Shown in pieces: positions 52,122 through 59,796 of a stretch of 59,796 bases of DNA. Under the pieces are notes generated by a model that saw only the letters and a list, made by a program, of their open reading frames with translations, made no database searches and was not told the origin of the DNA. Within the stretch, counting starts at the first letter, position 1. The number at the start of each line of letters is the position of its first letter. The stretch comes from an uncultured Lachnospiraceae bacterium (lineage in GTDB: Bacteria > Bacillota > Clostridia > Lachnospirales > Lachnospiraceae): the NCBI GenBank assembly GCA_910585255.1, contig CAJUEI010000004.1:1-59796 (forward strand), written 5' to 3'. A program made the translations under genes and the position numbers.

Positions 52122-53105
52122 TTAAATAATTCGGTTATCATTATCCACTTTACTTACAACCCAGTTAGCAAATAAAATCGTTGCACAGCTGCAGACTGCC
52201 TGGAAAAAGTTAGGAGCAGCAGTTTGTCCAATCGGTGCCCCTGATTGAATCGCATTAAAGATATAAGTATCAAACGTGGATACTGTCGTATAGAGTGACT
52301 GTGGAATTCCTTTTGTTACCTGATAGAACAATCCAAAATCGGAATTAAATATCTTTCCGCAGTCTAGAATCAACATCATAACAAATACTGGTTTAATAGA
52401 TGGAAGTGTAATATGCCGAACCTGTTGTGCCTTTGTCGCACCATCCATAACAGCAGCCTCATAAAGTGACGGATCTATTCCGGTAATACTTGCCAGATAA
52501 AGCACCATACCATATCCCATCCCCTTCCAAGTATTTAGGAAAATGATAATAAGCGGCCAATACTTTTTTTCCTGATACCACATCACTGGTTCTTTTCCAA
52601 AAAAGGCAAGCATCCCATTAAAATATCCCCGTTCCGGTGCCAGCAGTGCATAGACAAAATAGCTGACAACAACCCAAGACATAAAGTAAGGCAAAAACAT
52701 CATAGTCTGATAGACTTTTGATCCTCTTTTATTCCTCATACTACTTAACATCAATGCCCCCCCAACTGCGACACTGGCACTGATTACAATAAATGCAAGA
52801 TTATAAAGAATCGTATTCCTCAGCAGCATAAAAAACGAATTAGAAGTGAAAAAATAAGTAAAATTCTTCAATCCCGCCCATTCACTATGCAGTAAATTAT
52901 AGAGGAAACTATGTCCGCCGGGTGCTAACTTATAATTTTTAAAAACAATTAAAATACCAAACATTGGCAGATAAGAAAATAACAAATACCATACCAAAGT
53001 AGGCAGTGATAACAGAAATAATTCTGTATCATCTTTTGACCAGCGTTTCTTCCGGGGTTTTTTCCCATTTGGATTTCCCCTTTCAGATGTTTTCTTCATG
53101 CTCAT
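52122..53105 (-). CDS. ABC transporter permease (LplB-like, MalF family)
   Basis: 327 residues. A basic N-terminus (NGKKPRKKRWSKDD) is followed by six membrane segments. The EAA loop is LYEAAVMDGATKAQQVRHIT followed by LPSIKPV. ATG 53105 has GGAGG 9 nt upstream. It is the first gene of the minus-strand glycan operon; its promoter region has palindromes suited to LacI-type control. Confidence 0.93.
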   Translation of the reverse strand: MSMKKTSERGNPNGKKPRKKRWSKDDTELFLLSLPTLVWYLLFSYLPMFGILIVFKNYKLAPGGHSFLYNLLHSEWAGLKNFTYFFTSNSFFMLLRNTILYNLAFIVISASVAVGGALMLSSMRNKRGSKVYQTMMFLPYFMSWVVVSYFVYALLAPERGYFNGMLAFFGKEPVMWYQEKKYWPLIIIFLNTWKGMGYGMVLYLASITGIDPSLYEAAVMDGATKAQQVRHITLPSIKPVFVMMLILDCGKIFNSDFGLFYQVTKGIPQSLYTTVSTFDTYIFNAIQSGAPIGQTAAPNFFQAVCSCATILFANWVVSKVDNDNRII

Positions 53106-53130
53106 TCTCTTTTACCTCCTTCTTTATTTT

Positions 53131-53169
53131 TGTTAATAGTATATTAACATTATTTTTAACAAATGTCAA
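53131..53169 (-). promoter_or_regulatory. Promoter and candidate operator of the glycan-use operon
   Basis: On the minus strand: TTGACA (53164-53169), 17-bp spacer, TAATAT (53141-53146). The inverted repeat TGTTAAT-agtat-ATTAACA (53131-53149, plus strand) covers the -10. The related sequence TTAACA/TTGTTAAT recurs near 53479 and 53543 by the divergent lacI gene, so it is the best candidate operator for that regulator. Confidence 0.65.
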
Positions 53170-53271
53170 CTTAATCTTGTCAATTTTTTCAATATAATCC
53201 TTATTTTTAAAATTATTTTATTACTATTTACCAACAATTAAATCAATTTTATGTAAATAGAATGATAAGTA

Positions 53272-53291
53272 TTATTTACATATGTAAATAA
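53272..53291. promoter_or_regulatory. 20-nt perfect palindrome in the divergent control region
   Basis: TTATTTACATATGTAAATAA is self-complementary over all 20 positions. It lies between the glycan operon promoter and the lacI promoter and may be a second regulator site; catabolite (cre) consensus is not matched. Confidence 0.4.
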
Positions 53292-53328
53292 ATGTTATAG
53301 TTATCTCTAACCTTTATTTTAACCTCAT

Positions 53329-53393
53329 CAAGGAAGTCCCAACCCACCGCTTCTAAGCCGCCAAGGCGAAAGTGGTGGGTTGGGACTTCCTTG
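53329..53393. repeat. Long GC-rich hairpin (type C) between the ABC operon and lacI
   Basis: CAAGGAAGTCCCAACCCACC (53329-53348) pairs perfectly with GGTGGGTTGGGACTTCCTTG (53374-53393); four more pairs (one G-T) extend it inward. A small GCC/GGC helix lies inside. It is GC-rich within a very AT-rich region (53106-53575). Single copy here; it differs in sequence from families A and B. Confidence 0.75.
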
Positions 53394-53492
53394 TTTCAGC
53401 AGGAGTGCAGACTCCAACTAAAATTCAACCTATCGTTTTGATATTATTTTTCTAAAAAAATAAATTTATGCTATTTATTAACATTTATAAAC

Positions 53493-53522
53493 TTGTGTAT
53501 TTTCACTTTACTATGTTATACT
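53493..53522 (+). promoter_or_regulatory. Promoter of the divergent lacI gene
   Basis: TTGTGT (53493-53498), 18-bp spacer, TATACT (53517-53522), 53 bp before the start codon. ACTAGCATATATTAGT just downstream is a near-palindrome in the leader. Confidence 0.5.
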
Positions 53523-53575
53523 AGCATATATTAGTTTACACAATTAACAATATATATCATAGATTAGGAGTCTAC

Positions 53576-54577
53576 ATGGAAATGGAAAAAGTTACGATGC
53601 AAGATATTGCGGATGCCCTTAATATATCAAGAGTTACCGTTAGTAAAACATTTAACAATCAAGCCGGAGTCTCTAGTTCACTTCGGGAACTTATATTTGA
53701 AAAAGCGAAAGAACTTGGATATACCAAAGTTCCTTACCAGACTACTGAACAAACCGAACAACATACCATAGCCTTAATCGTATCAAGACCAGATTCTGCT
53801 GTCTTCTGGACAAGTATTATTCACCGTATGGCACAGGAGCTTTCAAACTATAATATTAACTTAATGTATACTTATGTTCCTTCTGTTTACAACAAATCCT
53901 TTACTCTGCCCACCATCCTCTCAAGCGGCAATGTAAACGGAGTTGTTGTGCTCAATGTCTACGATCTAGAAATTTTAAGTATCGTAAACAAACTCTCTCT
54001 GCCAAAAGTTTTTCTAGATACCGTCCCTTCTCTAACCAGCCGCCAGCTATACGGTGATTTGCTCCTTATTGAAGGATACCACACGATATTTGAAATCACA
54101 GACTTTCTAATACAAAACGGACATAAAAATATTGGCTTTCTTGGTGATATCAACTATGCCCAAACCAATTTAGAACGGTACCGCGGCTATTGTGCCTGTA
54201 TGGAAAAGCACAACCTTCCTATCCGTCTAGAACATTGTCTTACCGGAAAAATCGATATTTTCTCCTACGAAAAAGAACTAAATGCTTTTTTAGATCAATT
54301 AACCAGCTGGCCCAGTGCTTTTGTATGTGTCAGTGACTATGTTGCACATTTTGTCAAACGTTATATGGATGAACACCCATATTCTCTGCCGCACCCTGTC
54401 CTTTTAACCGGATTCGACAACGCCGGCGAATATACTAATGTTGCTGGGCATATTATTACTGCCAATGTCGCAACCGATTTACTTGGCAAACGCTTGGCTT
54501 TACAACTTCTATTCCGAACTCAGCATCCAGACGCCCCTTACGAAGTTACCTTTATCCGTCCTACAATTATTCGTTAA
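53576..54577 (+). CDS. LacI family regulator of the glycan-use locus
   Basis: 333 residues. The helix-turn-helix begins VTMQDIADALNISRVTVSKT, with recognition helix RVTVSKTFN, followed by a periplasmic-binding-protein-like effector domain (HTIALIVSRPDSAVFW, KNIGFLGDINYAQTNLERYR, FVCVSDYVAHFV). The hinge lacks the classical purine-repressor Leu motif. ATG 53576 has AGGAG 5 nt upstream. Divergent placement from the ABC/GH operon suggests it controls it, with a mannosyl-GlcNAc sugar as a plausible inducer. Confidence 0.88.
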   Translation: MEMEKVTMQDIADALNISRVTVSKTFNNQAGVSSSLRELIFEKAKELGYTKVPYQTTEQTEQHTIALIVSRPDSAVFWTSIIHRMAQELSNYNINLMYTYVPSVYNKSFTLPTILSSGNVNGVVVLNVYDLEILSIVNKLSLPKVFLDTVPSLTSRQLYGDLLLIEGYHTIFEITDFLIQNGHKNIGFLGDINYAQTNLERYRGYCACMEKHNLPIRLEHCLTGKIDIFSYEKELNAFLDQLTSWPSAFVCVSDYVAHFVKRYMDEHPYSLPHPVLLTGFDNAGEYTNVAGHIITANVATDLLGKRLALQLLFRTQHPDAPYEVTFIRPTIIR

Positions 54578-54623
54578 TATCAACAATAAAATACCAAAAT
54601 CTAAGAAATATCTTCTAAATAGG

Positions 54624-54652
54624 TTGACATATTTTTACACATGTGTTATATA
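54624..54652 (+). promoter_or_regulatory. Promoter of the AbrB-like gene
   Basis: TTGACA (54624-54629), 17-bp spacer, TATATA (54647-54652). A second option, TATAAT at 54651-54656, has a 21-bp spacer. Confidence 0.65.
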
Positions 54653-54725
54653 TAATATATAGTCCTTTATAACTAACATGATAGTAACTATGATGTAACT
54701 TTCAGAGTATGAAAGGAGTTCAGAT

Positions 54726-54995
54726 ATGAAAGATACAGGTGTTGTAAGAAAGATTGATGAGCTAGGACGTTTCACTTTACCAATGGAGTTAAGACGAAAA
54801 ATGAATATTGAAGTTGGAGATCCATTAGAAGTGTTTGTAGATGAAGAAAGTATCATTTTAAGAAAATATATCGCCAGTGATATTTTCACAGGAAATACAG
54901 AAGATTTAATTGAATATCAGGGAAAGAAAATTTCGAAAAAAACAATTTTTGAATTGGCACAGTTAGTCGGTCTTAAAATGACGGAGCAATTTTGA
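54726..54995 (+). CDS. AbrB/SpoVT-type transition-state regulator
   Basis: 89 residues. The swapped-hairpin DNA-binding domain is clear: TGVVRKIDELGRFTLPMELR, then KMNIEVGDPLEVFVDEESII and LRKY. The C-terminal part (about 55-89) is a short helical dimerisation segment, shorter than in SpoVT (which carries a GAF domain). In the parent family these proteins control post-exponential genes. A strong promoter, AAAGGAG site and a terminator make it a single-gene unit. Confidence 0.92.
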   Translation: MKDTGVVRKIDELGRFTLPMELRRKMNIEVGDPLEVFVDEESIILRKYIASDIFTGNTEDLIEYQGKKISKKTIFELAQLVGLKMTEQF

Positions 54996-55000
54996 AATGC

Positions 55001-55046
55001 AAAAAGAATCAAGCGCCTATCCCTCCCATTTTTCTTGATTCTTTTT
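55001..55046. terminator. Terminator after the AbrB-like gene
   Basis: AAAAAGAATCAAG (55001-55013) pairs with CTTGATTCTTTTT (55034-55046). T-runs lie on both strands, so it can act bidirectionally. Confidence 0.85.
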
Positions 55047-55108
55047 ATACAATATTTGTTTCCGGATTATTCCCTCCCATGGAATAATTCGGACCTTTCC
55101 TCTAACAT

Positions 55109-55139
55109 AAATGCAACGGTAAAGATTACCGTTGCATTT
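55109..55139. terminator. Perfect hairpin downstream of the GH25 gene
   Basis: AAATGCAACGGTAA (55109-55122) pairs with TTACCGTTGCATTT (55126-55139) around a 3-nt loop. It sits 20 bp past the GH25 stop. No long T-run follows the stem on either strand, so termination is less certain. Confidence 0.5.
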
Positions 55140-55159
55140 CCCCTTTCTGCCTTTTTCTT

Positions 55160-56326
55160 TTATTGAGCACGATACTCCATAAAGCCAACGTTCATATCCA
55201 CATTTCCCTCAATTCCATCTACCGTTCCACTCTCTGTATACTGCCATATCTTAAAATCATAAGGATATTCTGGTATATTTATGTAACCAGCAAACCAGAT
55301 ATCATAATCCGTCAGTCTTTCCAAATCCAGCTTTGTCAGCAGCCACCTTTTATTTGAATAAATCATAGAAGAATATCCAGCTTCTTCAATATATTCACAA
55401 AAGGCAATTGCATTATCCGTAAGCTGACGCACAGTAAGCCCATCTGTTCTTGCTGTATCAGAAGGAATCTCCTCCGCGTCATAGACAATCGGATAACTTA
55501 AATGATAATTTTTAATATTTTCCAATACCACCTGTGCTTCCTCTCTTGCTTCCTCCTCCGAAACTGCCTGTGAAAAAAAGTAAACCCCCACTTCTAATCC
55601 AGCATCCAATGCTCCCTGTATATTTGTCTCATAATAATCATCAAGCACAATCCGTCCCGTTCCATATCCACGATATCCTAAACGAATCATTGCAAACTCA
55701 ATTCCATCCTCTTTCACCCTCTGCCAGTCGATCTCTCCCTGAAAAGAAGAAACATCAATCCCTTGCTTTGATACCCGCTGCCCGCTGATAATATAATTCT
55801 TTCTTCCATATAAAGACTGCAGACAAGTCCAATCATAGGGATGTTTCGGCACATTAGGCAAAATCGGAAGACGAACTTCATTTCCGTCAGAATCATAAGT
55901 AAGAATTGTTTCTCCTGAATTTGCTGCAAGATAGGATTCCTGAAACGATTCTAAACTTTGAATATCCCGATTTAATCTCATCACTTCATCATTTAATGTA
56001 GTACCCTGTTTTGTAAGATCTGCTATCGCTTCCATTACTCGTTTCATATTTCTGCTTTGAAAAAAAGTAGTAAGAACCAAGATTGCTGCAAGCACAAATA
56101 TAATCGCTGACTGAAAAAAAATAATCTGATTCTTTGTCTGCCCAGATCGTCTCTGCTCCCTCTTCCTTACCGAAGAAGAATGTTTTCCTTTTTTTGCTGA
56201 ATGTTTTACATTCCGCCTATTCTCTTCCCCTTCCTCTTCCTCTATAAATTCAAAAGCATCCTCTTCTAATTTCCAAGAATTACCCTTTAATCGAGTTCGA
56301 TTTTCTTCTGTACCCCTTTTTTCCAT
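55160..56326 (-). CDS. Membrane-anchored GH25 lysozyme
   Basis: 388 residues. A basic, acidic-patch cytoplasmic N-terminus precedes one membrane segment (about 67-88) and a coiled coil (about 90-130). The GH25 barrel (about 190-385) starts with GIDVSSFQGEIDWQRVKEDG. Active-site acids are the Asp of GIDVSSFQG and the Asp-Ala-Glu of PIVYDAEEI, and the end DIWFAGYINIPEYPYDFKIW followed by QYTESGTVDGIEG is typical. It cuts peptidoglycan between MurNAc and GlcNAc at the outer membrane face, probably for wall turnover or spore work. GGAG sits 6 nt before ATG 56326. Confidence 0.92.
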   Translation of the reverse strand: MEKRGTEENRTRLKGNSWKLEEDAFEFIEEEEGEENRRNVKHSAKKGKHSSSVRKREQRRSGQTKNQIIFFQSAIIFVLAAILVLTTFFQSRNMKRVMEAIADLTKQGTTLNDEVMRLNRDIQSLESFQESYLAANSGETILTYDSDGNEVRLPILPNVPKHPYDWTCLQSLYGRKNYIISGQRVSKQGIDVSSFQGEIDWQRVKEDGIEFAMIRLGYRGYGTGRIVLDDYYETNIQGALDAGLEVGVYFFSQAVSEEEAREEAQVVLENIKNYHLSYPIVYDAEEIPSDTARTDGLTVRQLTDNAIAFCEYIEEAGYSSMIYSNKRWLLTKLDLERLTDYDIWFAGYINIPEYPYDFKIWQYTESGTVDGIEGNVDMNVGFMEYRAQ

Positions 56327-56365
56327 TCCATTCTCCTTTTCATTCTCATTTTCATTCCCATTCTA

Positions 56366-57373
56366 TTAACCTGACTCTCTAACCGTAAGCTGATGACGTA
56401 CAATTACCTTAGACGCTTTACTCTCCTTTGCATCTAAAAACTCCAGCATACACTGCACAGCCAAAACCCCCATCTCATATCGGGGCTGTACAACCGTTGA
56501 CAATGACGGATATACATACTCGGCAAAATCCAACCCATCAAAACCAAAAACTGCAATTTCATCTGGTATTCGCACTCCTGACTCTAACAATGCCTTCTCT
56601 GCTCCAACCGCCATAGCATCTGAAGCAGCAAAAATAGCAGTTGGTCTCTCAGATAATGCCAACATCTGCTTTGCCCTTTCATATCCCGATAAGAAAGTAT
56701 AATTTCCTTCCATTAAATATTCTTCCCGAAGCGGAATCTTATATCTGTCTAATGCCCTCTGGTAACCTTTAATTCTTGGAATTCCACCATTCATCTCGTC
56801 TTTTTCACCAGATATCATTGCAATTCGTCTATGTCCCTTTTTAATCAGATACTCCACTGCTTCATAAGCCGCCTGTTCATTATCAATTGTAATAGAGGCA
56901 TACTGTCCTTCCGGTTTAATATTACTCTCACAAGAAATTGTAATTAACGGAATACGAAATTGCCGAATACTTGTATAAAACACTTCTGTAATCTCTCCGC
57001 CAATAATGATAATACCATCTACATTTTTTTCCACAAAACTTTTAATACAAGAAAGCATCTTTGAACGTTCCTTGTTGGTATTTGTAAGAAAAAGAGAATA
57101 ATCTGCTTTTCCCGCCTCTGCCTCAATTCCCCGCACAATCTCTGTATCAAATCCATTCTTTAAATCTGTTAATAAAATACCAAGTGATTTTGTTGAATTT
57201 ATTTTTAGGCTTCTCGCTATACTATTGGGATGATAGTTCAACTCCTCAACTGCTTTCAATACCTTTTCTCTTGTTATCGGTTTTACATTCTTACTTCCAT
57301 TCATTACACGAGAAGCTGTACCTAACCCCACCCCTGCACGTGCTGCTACATCTTTTAAACTAGCCCTTCTCAT
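56366..57373 (-). CDS. LacI family transcriptional regulator
   Basis: 335 residues. ATG 57373 (AGAGGAG 11 nt upstream) is preferred over an in-frame GTG at 57385 that abuts the ribosome site. The HTH begins MRRASLKDVAARAGVGLGTA, followed by SRVMNGSKNV and the hinge YHPNSIARSLK. Effector domain motifs: SLGILLTDLKNGFDTEIVRG, KGHRRIAMISGEKDEMNGGI and FAASDAMAVGAEKAL. It is not near an obvious sugar operon in this window; the GH25 gene lies downstream, 39 bp away. Target unknown. Confidence 0.9.
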   Translation of the reverse strand: MRRASLKDVAARAGVGLGTASRVMNGSKNVKPITREKVLKAVEELNYHPNSIARSLKINSTKSLGILLTDLKNGFDTEIVRGIEAEAGKADYSLFLTNTNKERSKMLSCIKSFVEKNVDGIIIIGGEITEVFYTSIRQFRIPLITISCESNIKPEGQYASITIDNEQAAYEAVEYLIKKGHRRIAMISGEKDEMNGGIPRIKGYQRALDRYKIPLREEYLMEGNYTFLSGYERAKQMLALSERPTAIFAASDAMAVGAEKALLESGVRIPDEIAVFGFDGLDFAEYVYPSLSTVVQPRYEMGVLAVQCMLEFLDAKESKASKVIVRHQLTVRESG

Positions 57374-57667
57374 TGTCCAATGCACTCCTCTTTCTGTAGA
57401 GCATTTATCTGTCTTATATTAATTGCCGTTTTATTATACCATAAAATCAGAAAAAAGGGAAATACTTGTCTTCCTTTGGATAATGCAAATTTATCTTTTA
57501 GAAGGAAATTCTAAAAAATTCCAACATATATAAAAAACATGCTGTTCCCGGCTTTAATGTCCTCTTCCTTTATACAAAAATTTTTCAAAATAGTGACATT
57601 TTTTACAATATATGCTAGAATAAAGCAGCAAATCATGGCAAATCGAATTTTAAAATAGGAGCAAACA

Positions 57668-59089
57668 ATGAATAAAACCTTAACCGAAACTCTAACACAC
57701 TATAGCAAGTCCGACTACTATCCCTTTCATATGCCCGGACATAAACGCAATTCTCCTCTATTCCTTTCAGACGCTTTCTCTATTGATATTACAGAAATTA
57801 ACGGATTTGACAATTTGCACCATCCAGAAGGACTCCTAAAATCCAGAATGGAAGATGCAGCAAAACTTTATCACGCAGATGCCTCCTATTTTTTAGTAAA
57901 TGGAAGTACCTGCGGTATTTTAAGTGCTATTTCTGCTGTTGCCAATCCAGGTGATACCATTTTAATTGCAAGAAATAGTCATAAATCCGTCTACCATGCT
58001 GCTTATCTGCGTCAACTACATCTTATCTATCTATACCCGGAATCTATCCCCGGCTGTGAGATAAACGGCGGTATCTCTCCTGAAAAATTAAAACAGCAGC
58101 TTATCCAATCACCAGAAGTAAAAGCTGTATTCCTGACATCACCAACTTATGAAGGAATTGTATCTGATATTACTGCTATTGCAAAAATTGTTCATCTGTT
58201 TCAGATTCCATTAATTGTAGATGAAGCACATGGAGCACATTTTGGTTTTTGTGATGCCTTTCCGAAGTCTGCTATTACACAGGGAGCCGATCTTGTAATC
58301 CAAAGTCTCCATAAAACCCTTCCTGCTTTAACCCAAACAGCACTTCTTCACCAAAAAGGCAATTTAGTCTCTGCAACACGGCTAAAAAAATTTTTAAGCA
58401 TATATCAAACTTCTAGTCCTTCTTATCTTTTAATGGCAAGTATTGACCATTGTTTAAGTATATTAGAGAATCAAACCAATCTTATACAAGACTATGCAGA
58501 TAAATTAACAACTGTTCGCAATGAGTTATCAACATATCATCCTATTTCTTTGGAAGTTATCAACAAAAATAAAGAAACTGCTGTGTTTAATGTTGATAAC
58601 TCAAAATTACTCTTGTCCTGCAGAACACACTTTCTTTCTGGAAAAACACTCTATGAAATATTACAAGATACTTATCACCTGCAATGTGAAATGTATATGG
58701 GAAGTTATGTTCTTGCTATGACTTCTTGTATGGACACAGAGGAAGGATTTATAAGGCTTCTTTCTGCCGTAAAAGAAATCAACCAAACATTAGAGCTGCA
58801 AAATTTACCCTCTGTTTCTAATCCGCCTATACAATTACAACAATTTCAATTAAAAACCGTTTTATCTCTTGCAGAAAGTGAACAGTATCCCTCTATATGG
58901 GTTCCGTTGGCAGAAGCACAGGATAAAATCAGTGCCGACTTTATCTATTTATATCCGCCTGGAATCCCTTTTGTAGTTCCGGGAGAATGTTTTTCTAAAG
59001 CTGTTCTTCAACAAATTCTCTGGTACCAAAAACAGGGATTTGAAATTTTGGGGATAGAAAAAGAAAAAATAAATATTATAAATTTATAG
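57668..59089 (+). CDS. Orn/Lys/Arg decarboxylase family PLP enzyme (YaaO-like)
   Basis: 473 residues. The start YYPFHMPGHKRN is the group signature. PLP is held by Asp in LIVDEAHGAHFGF and Lys in VIQSLHKTLPALTQTALLH. The C-terminal domain (PGIPFVVPGECFS) completes the short, wing-less type. Relatives decarboxylate arginine, lysine or ornithine for polyamine synthesis; the substrate cannot be read from sequence. AGGAG lies 7 nt before ATG 57668. In Bacillus a yaaO gene also lies next to a nucleotide kinase gene, as here. Confidence 0.88.
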   Translation: MNKTLTETLTHYSKSDYYPFHMPGHKRNSPLFLSDAFSIDITEINGFDNLHHPEGLLKSRMEDAAKLYHADASYFLVNGSTCGILSAISAVANPGDTILIARNSHKSVYHAAYLRQLHLIYLYPESIPGCEINGGISPEKLKQQLIQSPEVKAVFLTSPTYEGIVSDITAIAKIVHLFQIPLIVDEAHGAHFGFCDAFPKSAITQGADLVIQSLHKTLPALTQTALLHQKGNLVSATRLKKFLSIYQTSSPSYLLMASIDHCLSILENQTNLIQDYADKLTTVRNELSTYHPISLEVINKNKETAVFNVDNSKLLLSCRTHFLSGKTLYEILQDTYHLQCEMYMGSYVLAMTSCMDTEEGFIRLLSAVKEINQTLELQNLPSVSNPPIQLQQFQLKTVLSLAESEQYPSIWVPLAEAQDKISADFIYLYPPGIPFVVPGECFSKAVLQQILWYQKQGFEILGIEKEKINIINL

Positions 59090-59157
59090 AGATTATTAAA
59101 ATTATAGAAAGGAATAAAAGCAGGGAAAATAATAACCTTGCTTAATATAGAATAATT

Positions 59158-59742
59158 ATGGGAAATATATTTTATCTAATGGGAAAAAGTGCGACTGGAA
59201 AAGATACTATTTATAAATTGCTGTTGCAAAATTCTGCACTTCACTTAAAACCAATTGTTCTATATACAACACGTCCTATTCGAAAAGGAGAAACAAACGG
59301 TGTTGAATATTATTTTACAGATTATAAACAGCTTGAACAACTGCGTGCACAAAACAAAATCATTGAAGAACGAACCTATTATACTACGCTAGGGATCTGG
59401 CACTACTTTACTGTAAATGATCAGCAATTTACAGATACTTCACCTCTCCTTATGATTGGTACCCTGGAATCTTTTCAAAAAATTCAAGACTATTTTGGAA
59501 AAGAACGAGTAATTCCTCTCTATATTGAAGTAGAAGATGGGCTTCGTCTAGAGCGTGCACTTGCTAGAGAGCGAACACAAAGTATACCAAATTATGAAGA
59601 AATGTGCCGACGCTTTCTTGCAGATCAAAAAGATTTTTCTGAGGAAAAATTAAAAGAAGCAGATATTAAAACTCATTATGAAAATAGAGAACTAAATACT
59701 TGTATAAATCAAATTTGCTGTACAATTAAATCTTATGTATAA
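59158..59742 (+). CDS. Guanylate kinase-like protein
   Basis: 194 residues. P-loop GKSATGKDT (9-17), GMP-binding motif TTRPIRKGETNGVEYYFTD, and a lid with RALARERTQ. It differs from standard Gmk: Lys/Asp replace Ser/Gly around the P-loop (GPSGxGKST is usual), and the conserved DId motif after ALESF-like TLESFQKIQ is altered. It may be a diverged paralogue. No good Shine-Dalgarno sequence precedes ATG 59158. It follows the decarboxylase gene by 68 bp. Confidence 0.75.
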   Translation: MGNIFYLMGKSATGKDTIYKLLLQNSALHLKPIVLYTTRPIRKGETNGVEYYFTDYKQLEQLRAQNKIIEERTYYTTLGIWHYFTVNDQQFTDTSPLLMIGTLESFQKIQDYFGKERVIPLYIEVEDGLRLERALARERTQSIPNYEEMCRRFLADQKDFSEEKLKEADIKTHYENRELNTCINQICCTIKSYV

Positions 59743-59748
59743 AAAAAA

Positions 59749-59796
59749 TGCCCAGAACCGGAATCGAACCAGTGACACGAGGATTTTCAGTCCTCT
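59749..59796 (-). tRNA. tRNA-Phe(GAA), 3' part; 5' part outside window
   Basis: On the minus strand: anticodon arm GAGGA-CTGAAAA-TCCTC with anticodon GAA, variable loop GTGTC, T arm ACTGG-TTCGATT-CCGGT, acceptor strand TCTGGGC and discriminator A. CCA is not encoded. A T-run directly follows and may serve as terminator. The D arm and 5' acceptor strand are beyond the window end. Confidence 0.95.

Noticed and set aside
1..59796. CRISPR arrays, prophage, rRNA operons, transposase genes
   Set aside because: No regularly spaced repeats, no phage structural genes, no rRNA sequence and no intact transposase frame were seen in the window.

Overview
The window looks like chromosomal DNA of an anaerobic, endospore-forming, low-GC Firmicute, most likely a gut Lachnospiraceae. 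The reasons are strong AGGAGG-type ribosome sites, TTGACA/TATAAT promoters, a large Bacillus-type SRP RNA, spmA/spmB, an AbrB/SpoVT-type regulator, a c-di-AMP phosphodiesterase, a CBS-type pyrophosphatase and a small DUF6774-like protein. The genus cannot be settled from sequence alone.

Left part (1-13.9 kb): lepB (+) faces a minus-strand housekeeping cluster of SRP RNA, a phosphofructokinase, dnaX, ybaB and recR. A PadR operon, a deoxyinosine/uracil glycosylase and an AgrC/LytTR-like two-component pair follow. The plus-strand operon gdpP-rplI-dnaB comes next. Two head-to-head pairs of a large structured repeat (family A, about 250-270 nt per copy) bracket the lepB-to-SRP block.

Middle part (13.9-37.2 kb): a vapBC toxin-antitoxin pair lies between 37-bp direct repeats. 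It is followed by a three-gene ABC export system, two tiny genes (DUF6774-like and a 29-residue membrane peptide), SPFH/NfeD, and a MoxR-DUF58-DUF4129 operon. A cluster of five DnaA-box-like sites sits upstream of moxR. Then come two chemoreceptors, an OLD-type ATPase/TOPRIM protein, a flavin reductase, a CBS-DRTGG pyrophosphatase, an S1 protein, spmB and spmA separated by a chemoreceptor, and an AI-2E family transporter.

Right part (37.2-53.1 kb): a minus-strand locus that reads as N-glycan use. An Lpl/Ytc-type ABC importer and binding protein feed GH130 (mannosyl-GlcNAc phosphorylase-like), an unassigned GH42-like protein, a GH38 alpha-mannosidase and a lipoprotein GH85 endoglycosidase. A ROK-kinase/mannose-6-phosphate-isomerase fusion and NagB channel mannose and glucosamine-6-phosphate to fructose-6-phosphate. 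A divergent LacI regulator lies across a palindrome-rich control region. A second hairpin repeat family (B, two inverted copies) interrupts the operon between the GH130 gene and the GH42-like gene.

Right end (54.6-59.8 kb): AbrB-type regulator, membrane-anchored GH25 lysozyme, second LacI regulator, Orn/Lys/Arg decarboxylase, guanylate-kinase-like protein, and the 3' part of a tRNA-Phe.

The most unusual material is the repeats. Families A and B have a fixed core and an outer stem whose sequence changes between copies while pairing is kept, which indicates selection on structure.
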